Source: Ophiura sarsii (lineage: Eukaryota; Echinodermata; Ophiuroidea; Amphilepidida; Ophiuridae). Taken from it: a DNA stretch of 64,000 nt. The translations under genes were made by a program, and so were the position numbers. The notes under the pieces are model-generated. The model did no database searches. It was not told the origin of the DNA and worked only from the letters and a program-made list of their open reading frames with translations. The stretch spans positions 45,524,074-45,588,073 of the forward strand of contig CM069455.1 in assembly GCA_035610835.1 (NCBI GenBank), written 5' to 3'. Below, one piece after another: positions 53,201 through 62,200 of this stretch (the first letter of the stretch is position 1; the number at the start of each line of letters is the position of its first letter).

Positions 53201-56200
53201 AATTGTAGGCACTTGAGGGCAACACAAGTTCGATCGAGAAAACAAGCTCGCGTAAATCCACGAACGTACGGGTGCATTTTGCACAACGCAGTAAGCTTTC
53301 GATTTGTAATGTGGTAAATTTAACCCTTTTTTAATGACTTTAATCAGTTGTTTTTGTCGCTAACTGTGAAGATTCAAAACATTTTACTTTGAGACTTCAG
53401 AATTTTTCATCGGGGCCACGCCCCTCATGCAATTCCTTGGTTCCAAAGTGATTTTGTTTTGAATCTTTGCAGTGACCTCTAAACAATTAAACGCAGTCAT
53501 CCCCCCCCCCCACCCCCCCCCCCCCCCCCCCCCCTATGGAAGACAGTGCCTTTAATTTCCCCATAGGGAGTTTTAATTTCAATTGGGGTTACCTGGCATG
53601 GGTGACTCCATCTGAAATCTACACTCCCTGTATGGAAGGTTTAAGTTCCATAGGGGATGTATGGATTTGAACTAAAATAACCCTACGAAGGAAGCTTCAC
53701 TTCGTTATTTGTGTCGCTATAGCCATAGATCTTCATGGTTACTATATATTTGAAATGAAAACAAGTGACGAATTCCTAGAAGTGAAATAAAGCAAGCATG
53801 ATTGGATGGTTTCAATTGATTTCAAAACCGTCTTTAGATTTTCAATATGAGAAAAAGCAACTGCAATGAAAATGTGTAAAGTGCTAGCAATATTATTGAT
53901 GAACAGTGACAATGTTCAACACAATATTGTTTTTAATTATGCCTTTATGCAAATATATAGTAAAATCATATCAAACAACAGGGAATAAATGTTTCGGTAA
54001 CTATACGTACGTTGCCATTATTTCAGAATGCTGGTTTTCTTAGAAAGCCTTCAACTTATTATCTATATTATAAAAAAAAGAGATTTCAGATGTGAGGTAC
54101 ATTTAATCACATCCCATTATGTTTTGATTTTTTAACATTCTCAAAAAGCAAGCATTGGAAAGTTTATCTATTTCCAAATCTTTGAACCCATTTTTTATAT
54201 TTCAAAATGATGAGAACAAAAATAACAATCTATACTCTTCTCATGCTATTCGTCTTCTTGAACTGTGACGTAACTTTAAAGGTGTGGTATTTACGCACGC
54301 CTATGTATCGTCCGTTTTTCTACGCGTGTGTATACTCCAGCGTTTATTTGTGCTGTAATTAGTAAATGACGTAGTTACATCACTGTCTCGTAATATATAA
54401 ATATACTATAGTGACGAGTGCCCTTGAACTATCAGTTGAATGCTCTCGCGAAACAGTAACATTGTTCAAGGTTAATGGAATTGTCTACAACTCACAAACT
54501 TTTTAATTAAACCGTTATGCTAATTATTAATAAATCATACAAAAGAAGTAAAAATATGTTGGTAACGCGCGGCACGTTATGATGTTATGTACGTTGCTGT
54601 GATTTCAGAACGCAGGATTATAGAAAGAGATTTTCTAAATGTGACGTTTGTCAATTTGCATCATCATGTTTCGGCGTGTGTTTTTTCTATAACAGGACTA
54701 TGTGATAACGATGAGTATGCGTTATGTAACGGCGGATTTGGGTGTTCCGATGGAACTTTAATATGTACGGTACCAAATGAATGCGAGCAGCAGTTTAAGG
54801 AAATTGATTCATGTAGTAAGTTAATTAAAAAGTTCAAACATACAAAATGAACTGAAAATATTCCTTTTTGCACTGATCAGGGTTAAACTCGAAATGTTAA
54901 CCATTTGGCGGCAAAAGAATTGTTGAAATAAAATATACACACAGTTTAATGCCTATGCGATAAATACTAACATGCCCGCGCCCACTATCATCGTTGATTA
55001 TAAAAATGGTTTACATTTGTCTAACAACTAGCGTTTGTCATCAAAAAGATTTATTGTGCAGTCAAGCATGCTTGGCACCACTACAGCCCCTGCAGGACTG
55101 TATACAAATGCACCCGGGAAACGTTAAAGTAATTTCCAGTAGATCGTCTGACTTTCACCTTTTAGTACATGGAACAAAGAGGGATCACCTCTGGGCATGA
55201 CTTGGCCGCGCGTATAAAAAAGAAGTTGAATCCCAACTAAAATTTACATAATGTGTTATATTCAAAAAGATAAAGGCTTTTTAAGAACAACAAGAAAAGA
55301 CTGAATTGAAGTCACATCAATATTGTACTATATATACTTGCAAGAGGGTTTTCTTAATCATGTTAATGACACTCGTATAACAACTTTATAAGCCTTTCAT
55401 TGCACTGTAATGTCATTACGCTACAAGGCCCGCTTAGCAGCGCTATAAATTGTTGCCCTAAAAACCGGCAACAAATTTAAATATTCGCCTTCAATCAAAG
55501 CTGGTTGCTATAAATGACATAATTCTCGTGTGCAACCAACCGGCTGTATTGCAATTCCCATTGAGTAGTTTAAACGCTTGAGCATGGATGTAATTTGCAA
55601 CATAATGGAAACTCACCCATGCAGTTAGCAAGAAGTACTGCTCGAATTTAAATATACAACCAGGTAATCCTCTCGTAGTAATTGATAACAATAGGTTTAC
55701 TAGACCGAATTAATAGCGCTCCTAAGCGGGCAATTTATGTCATGTGTATAGACACTGGTGACAGAAAACAGTGGTCAGTGATGAAAGTGAAGCATGCTAG
55801 TACTACTCAAGAAATCGTCTTTGTTTTGTTTTTATTAAATTATGTCTTAACAATAAATAGTAGTAGAAAGGTTTTGTAATATTCAGCACCTTGCAGTAAT
55901 GAAGACTTTTGGTGTGATTCTGTATCCGGACTTGGATGTGTCCACCGATCCCTTGTATGCGACGGGTTATTCCAATGCATCGATGGAACAGACGAAATAG
56001 GATGCAGTGAGTAAACCGTTGTTAACTTTAACTATAACTATCAGGGCGTGTGTTGGGGAATAAAACAATCAGGGGGTAAAACGAGTCAAGTCAGGGGAGA
56101 ATTTGGTACCGGCGCCGGGAATCAAACTCTAGCATACACTAGCAACCAAAAGTATTAGGAAACTTGGTAATGGTCGTGTCAAAATAATCTCATACTTGTA

Positions 56201-59200
56201 TAATTAATTTGGACTATAACATTACACTATGAGTTGAACAAATATGTTGCTAAATCTGTTCTCATCAATAGATTCATGTTTCCTGCAACATCTGCTGATT
56301 CAATTCCAAGGCATTGAAGAAAATGTGTGCCTTCATATAATCCCCATCCCCATACAAATTTCCCATTGGAAATACCTCATGAATAAGTCATCAAGCTCAT
56401 TATAGCCAATGTAGTCCTATGGTGGGTATTATAACAATTTGGACTTCCCTTCAAAATAACCTCTCCCCCAATTGTTTGTCAATGGATTCACTCAAGTAAA
56501 ACTAATCCCAATATTATCACTAGTCTTGAATCTGTCACAGATATTGAGACTTGATCTCTTTATTCATCATAAAAATAAGATACTTCAAAGGGAAATTTAA
56601 GTTTTATATTGACACCGTCATTTCATATTTCAAATGGAAACCATCCAAATTATCTGTACTTTCCCATAGCACCCCCATGCATGAGTTGGGCACACTGCAC
56701 AGTTCTATTTGTTTCATCATAACTTAGAATTATTGTAAAGCTTATTTGACTCGTAGATTAACTAAAAATATCAACGTGAAAAACTTAAATCACTGAAATA
56801 TTGTTGTAAATGTGTTCCCTTTCTTTGCCTGAAAGAATAATGTGTCAAGAATATCCCAAATTCTTGTAAACAAACTTTTAAGAACTTTTTATGAGTTTTA
56901 TAAACCTAGAATACTAAAAAGCTAACACAGTAGTTCAATAGGTTCCTAGTGTTTTCTCTCAATTTGCAGCCTGCAGGGTGTCCTAATACTTTTGGTTGCT
57001 AGTGTACAATACCATAAGATACAGTTTGATAAATGCATTTTAGGATTTTCCCTCCCCGCAGCCATTGATTTGCATAACAATGGTTTGTAGGATATTTTCA
57101 ATTTGGCATCATGGTATTCAATTTTCAGCACATTATTCCTGATCTAGAGATATTGACATTAATTTCACAAGATGCGCGACACCCTCCTATTTACGAAACT
57201 ATATGTGTTCTATTGTTTAGACACGTGTGGCGAAGTCTGGATTGATATGGACATCGGTAACAGAACATATCTGACGTCACCCAATTACCCAGATCGCTAT
57301 TCACCCAGCACCACTTGCACCTGGTACTTCACCGCTTCCGGTACCGACGACGGCACCTTTATTGTCACATTTCTCGACGTGTACTTGATTAATTTTGATG
57401 TTCTCTCCGTCGGTGAAAGTCACAGTGTATCCGTAAATAATACGATCAACAGGCTGTCGTTGTGGTTTGCACCGGTGTCTGCAGCGGTACATCATCACCA
57501 AATGTGGATACAATTTGTATCCAATGAGGACACTGTCGTCTTTCTTGGTTTCTTCCTAGAGGTAGAGCGGATCATTGGAAATGGTGAGTGTTGTTATTTT
57601 GTCTCCCAGGTAATTGTGAACGAGACTGATTGTGCGTTTTTTCCGTGGTTAAGATATGTTCGTGGTCCATTTTGTAATGGTAGTTAACCTTTTCCAATCG
57701 AATTCATATCAAAGCTAGAACTATCGTGGTCATAGACCACGTACTATTAGTCAAGGCACTCCTCGATGGTAACCTGAACTCTAGAGTCATCTTCCTGACC
57801 TTTTATCCGGAAGTGTTAATTGGTGTCTTGTAAGTTGCGGAGAGTCCGGAGGAAATCAATGGATGTCTTAAATGTTGAACATCGAAAAGGAAAGGTTAAT
57901 ACTTGACCTCTCGTGAACCCATCTAGATCTTTGACCCACATGCTATTATTTTATTTCTCTTGTGCTATCAAAGGAATTAAGATGAAACACCTTTGACCTT
58001 GCAATGGCCCACGGTTTTTATTGTGTCATCAATTCAAAGGATATAATATAGGCCTATACGTTGAAACAAGTTAGGTTGAGATTGAAGCAATTCTTAAATG
58101 TTGGCCGTGTAGAAGTGAAAGTTCCATGAATGTCAGGTTTCAATAGTGCTAGCTCTACCCAAGTACTAGTTTTACCATACAAAACAGATTTTTCAGAAAT
58201 CTTTCCTAACTTCCTATCTCAAGAACTACTGAACCAATAATAGACATGTTTGTACTTATTTTAATGCATTTCTCATGGTCGTTCCAAATATGGTGACAGA
58301 ATTAAATAATAATGACATTTCTGAACATTTTGTGGAATACTGGCACTGTCGTCTGCAGATGCATGGAAAGTGTTAAGTCATGTTATAATAATAATGTGTT
58401 TCTGCAGGATATAAGTGCAATGATTGGGAGTTCAAGTGCGAGATGTCAGACGTGTGCTTAGACCAGTCACTTGTGTGCAACGCCAATAAGGAATGCTTGG
58501 ACGGATCAGATGAAGCAGAATGCTGTAAGACTGAGTTATGCTTTCACATTCAACATTTCCAGCAAAGCTAATAGGCCAAGAAAAAAACCGGTTTTGGGGG
58601 TTTTGTCATTTTATAAGACCAACACTTTTTGCATAATTAAAATTAATCAAAACACCCCTATTATACAAAATGGTTTCACCCACATTGAAAAGATCATGTT
58701 AATGTTTACATCATTTTCGGAAAGGAAAAGGATGGCTGCTTCACTAATCACTGTATAAAAAGGGGACTGTAATGCATGTACTTCATTTAGAAATATGACT
58801 AATATTTTAGGCTTTTTAAAGTTGTGAAATGGGTAAAAATAGGGAAAATTGGGTAAATTCATATATTGGTTGATGTCATGGCAACCAAAGATATATTGGT
58901 ATTGTTTTACCAAATAATTACATGTTGACAAAACGTCTAAACATATGCAAAGTTGAAAGAAAATGGATATTTTAAAGTCTGCCACCACTTCTTTGATTTT
59001 TACAGCAACCAAGTCTTAACGGTAATTAACGGTGCCAACCGGAACGGTAATTACCGCTAACTTGGCCAGTAAAAACAGCAACCCGATCTTAACGCTAAGT
59101 TCTCATGACCCGGTAGTGCGTGCTATTCAACATGTTTTACAATGTAAAGATTACTGGTCTGACGGGCAGGTAAACTTAAAACATACCGGTATAGTTTTCG

Positions 59201-62200
59201 CGAGTAGAAACGGGGGTGATTAAAATAGGTAACGGTATATACCGTTATTCCAACTTATTCATGGGCGTTAACTTTCCAGTGCCTCAATAGAAACACGTTC
59301 ATATGTTGTCTAAAAGACAAAGAGACTCAACAACCTCCGTATCGCACGACAAAGAGAGCCAAGGGTGTGCGTTTGTCTATATTGCTGGAAGAGTTAGACC
59401 CCTACGTAATAACTGTATGCCTACATCCTAACAGTATTGCTGATACTGATAGTAACGATTCATTAACTATTGCGTAACCCATTGTGCCATTTATTGAATA
59501 AGATGTAACTAACAACTACTTCTGGTTCTATGCAACAGATTTCTGTGGAATGGAAAATCACACCATCGGTACAGAGAGAGGCTCTATCATCCAGACTTTA
59601 CCGACGTACCCAAATTTTTATCCGGGAAACATAGAATGTTCTTGGTACGTCAACGCGCTCGACTCTGACGTCATCCTAATGATATTCTTGCATTTCGATG
59701 TCACTACCAATGAGGACTTCCTGTTTGTTGGCAAAGGTCACGTGAGGTCACGTGATAGCATGGTGATGCGCGTAACTGGATCGAAAGCTCCGACCAGTCT
59801 TTCCATTGACTCATCTACAGCGTGGGTATATTTCGACGGTCCTCATGGCGGATGGTGGGGATTTTCCTTGTTAATCGAGGCAGTAAACCAGACAAGTATA
59901 TTTGAAATGTTAATAAATTATTTTAAAATATACTTGTTTTCCTCACGAAATGTAAGGCGTAAACAAATTCTATACTCAGTGCATGAACCAGGGTCCACCA
60001 GTATCCATAGACGTAAACTCCTGGGGATGGGGGATTAATCCCTCCAATGCCCCCCCCCCCCCCCCCCCCCCCCACCCATGTTATGCATATGTTTATAATC
60101 ATATGATCAGTCACCCATTTTTAATGCAAACTGTTGTATACATTACAAATGGGCACTCGTGTTTCAGAATTTGCATCAAAATAGGCGCAAATGCAATATC
60201 TGATCACAAATTGTCAACGGGAAACGAAAGTCCTTTCATTAATAATTCTTCCTTTTGATTCACTTTAATGTGATGAATTTGTAAGTTAAAATGTATTGTC
60301 GCACATGAGTGGTCCAAAGCTTTGTGTCCATATGACTTAGTTTTGACCCTAAACTTGACTGACATTTAAATATAAAGAAGTGGTCATGGGTAATTAGCAG
60401 CGGCTTAGACTTTTTTTTATTGGGGTGGCGTTTCTTACAAAATTGATAAACAAGAAACAGTCCCTAATTTGTTAACTAACAACTCCATCCTCCAATATGA
60501 AAATGAAATCTAAGCCACTCCTAATTCCCCGGAATACCACTTCATTAGCTATTTTTAAAGTATCAAAACACTTGTCAAATAAAATAAAGCATGTGGTCAT
60601 TTAAATGTGACGAGCTTCTTTTAGCCTTCAAATTTAATTAAAATGAAGAATTTTTAATGATTTGAACAACCATAGGCCTATACGGTGAAAGTTAAAATAC
60701 TTAATATTTGATTGAAACATTCACCGATGCGATAGATGTGACGCTATTTGTAGACACTTCACCCAGTTTTTTATTACACCTAAACTCGAACACAAAGCGC
60801 GACGGTCAACGGCACATATGTTGAAATCGATCCATACCGATTTTAAAACGCGTCTAGGTACGAGAGTGACGTATTATTTATTTATGGATGGTGGGAAGTA
60901 ATTTCATGACAGGGCGAAAAGCTACATCGGCTTTTTGTGTTGAGCGACAATAGTCCGAAACACACAGCTTCAAATGAAAATACCAACTTGTCTATCCCTG
61001 TCTTTATTATCTGTACTTTATAACAGTGAACTGCACCACCGAGGAGTATCAATGTGGTTCAGGCTACGGTTGCCTAGATGCGTCGCTAGTATGTGACAAT
61101 GTTCGGCAATGTCTCCATGGATCAGACGAGAACTCGTGTGGTAATATTGATTTCTTATTACATCAAGTACCCAACTGATTCAATTTATGATTATACGTAC
61201 ATCAGATTCCCAGCCCTATTCTATTGTTACTTATTAATCTATCGCTTGCGTGATCAAATAAAATACGCAATTTATCAGTTGGTGATTTTCCACCTGTCAA
61301 TAAGAGATCATTTCCAATTATTAACGTTTCTGAATTATCCGCTTGTTTACAGACATATGTGGTGAACACGTAATAACCGTAACTCAGGAAAACGTCTTCT
61401 CTTTATCATCTCCCGGATATCCCGAACCGTACCCTATCGATGTCAACTGTACATGGATGATATATTCTGACCCGGAAGGACTTCCAAAGATAACCTTTCA
61501 AGAATTAGATACCGAAATTGGATTCGACCATCTGACCATTGGGCATAAAAATAGAACTGTTCTGTCACTGTCTGGTCACAATGCTCCTAGTTCTGTAATT
61601 ATGAATACAACAGAAATGGTCGTGACATTTACCAGCTATATATTTAACAATGAAAATAAAGGGTTCTCTATAGACATTTCTTTGTCACGTAAAAATGGCA
61701 AGTCCGATCAAAATTATATTGTATCGTATCGAATAGTATCATATAGTATTGCATCGTATTATATCGTATCGTATCAAATCGTACCGTATCATTTTATTTC
61801 GTATCGTATCGTGACGTATCAAAATATGTCGCATCGTATCGTATCGCATCTTATCTTAAGGTACTGTATGGTAGGTATCGTATCGTCACGTATCGTCACG
61901 TACAACAAAATCGTAATGTATCGTTTATATCGTATCGTATTATCAAATCGTACCGTATCTTTTTGTGTCGTATCGTATCGTGGCGTATCAAAAAATGTCG
62001 TATCGTATCGTATCGCATCTTATCTTAAGGTAACGTAAGGTAGGTGTCGTATCGTATCGTCACGTACAACAAAATCGTAATGTATCGTTTATATCATATC
62101 GTATTACATCGTATCCTAACGCATCGAATCGTAAAATATCGTATTTTATCGTTCAGTAGGCGTAGAGGGCATGAATAGGCATACTGCAATTTCTTAGGTC

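Noticed and set aside
57172..57687. 171-codon frame as a complete small CUB protein
   Set aside because: The Met is upstream of the splice acceptor at 57220 and the tail continues past the donor at 57584; the phase-1 exon model fits the neighbouring modules.
61343..62038. 231-codon frame over exon 10 and the ATCGT repeat as one protein
   Set aside because: Only 61353-61697 is CUB-like; the rest is pentamer repeat. The start Met is intronic. Kept only as a possible retained-intron isoform.
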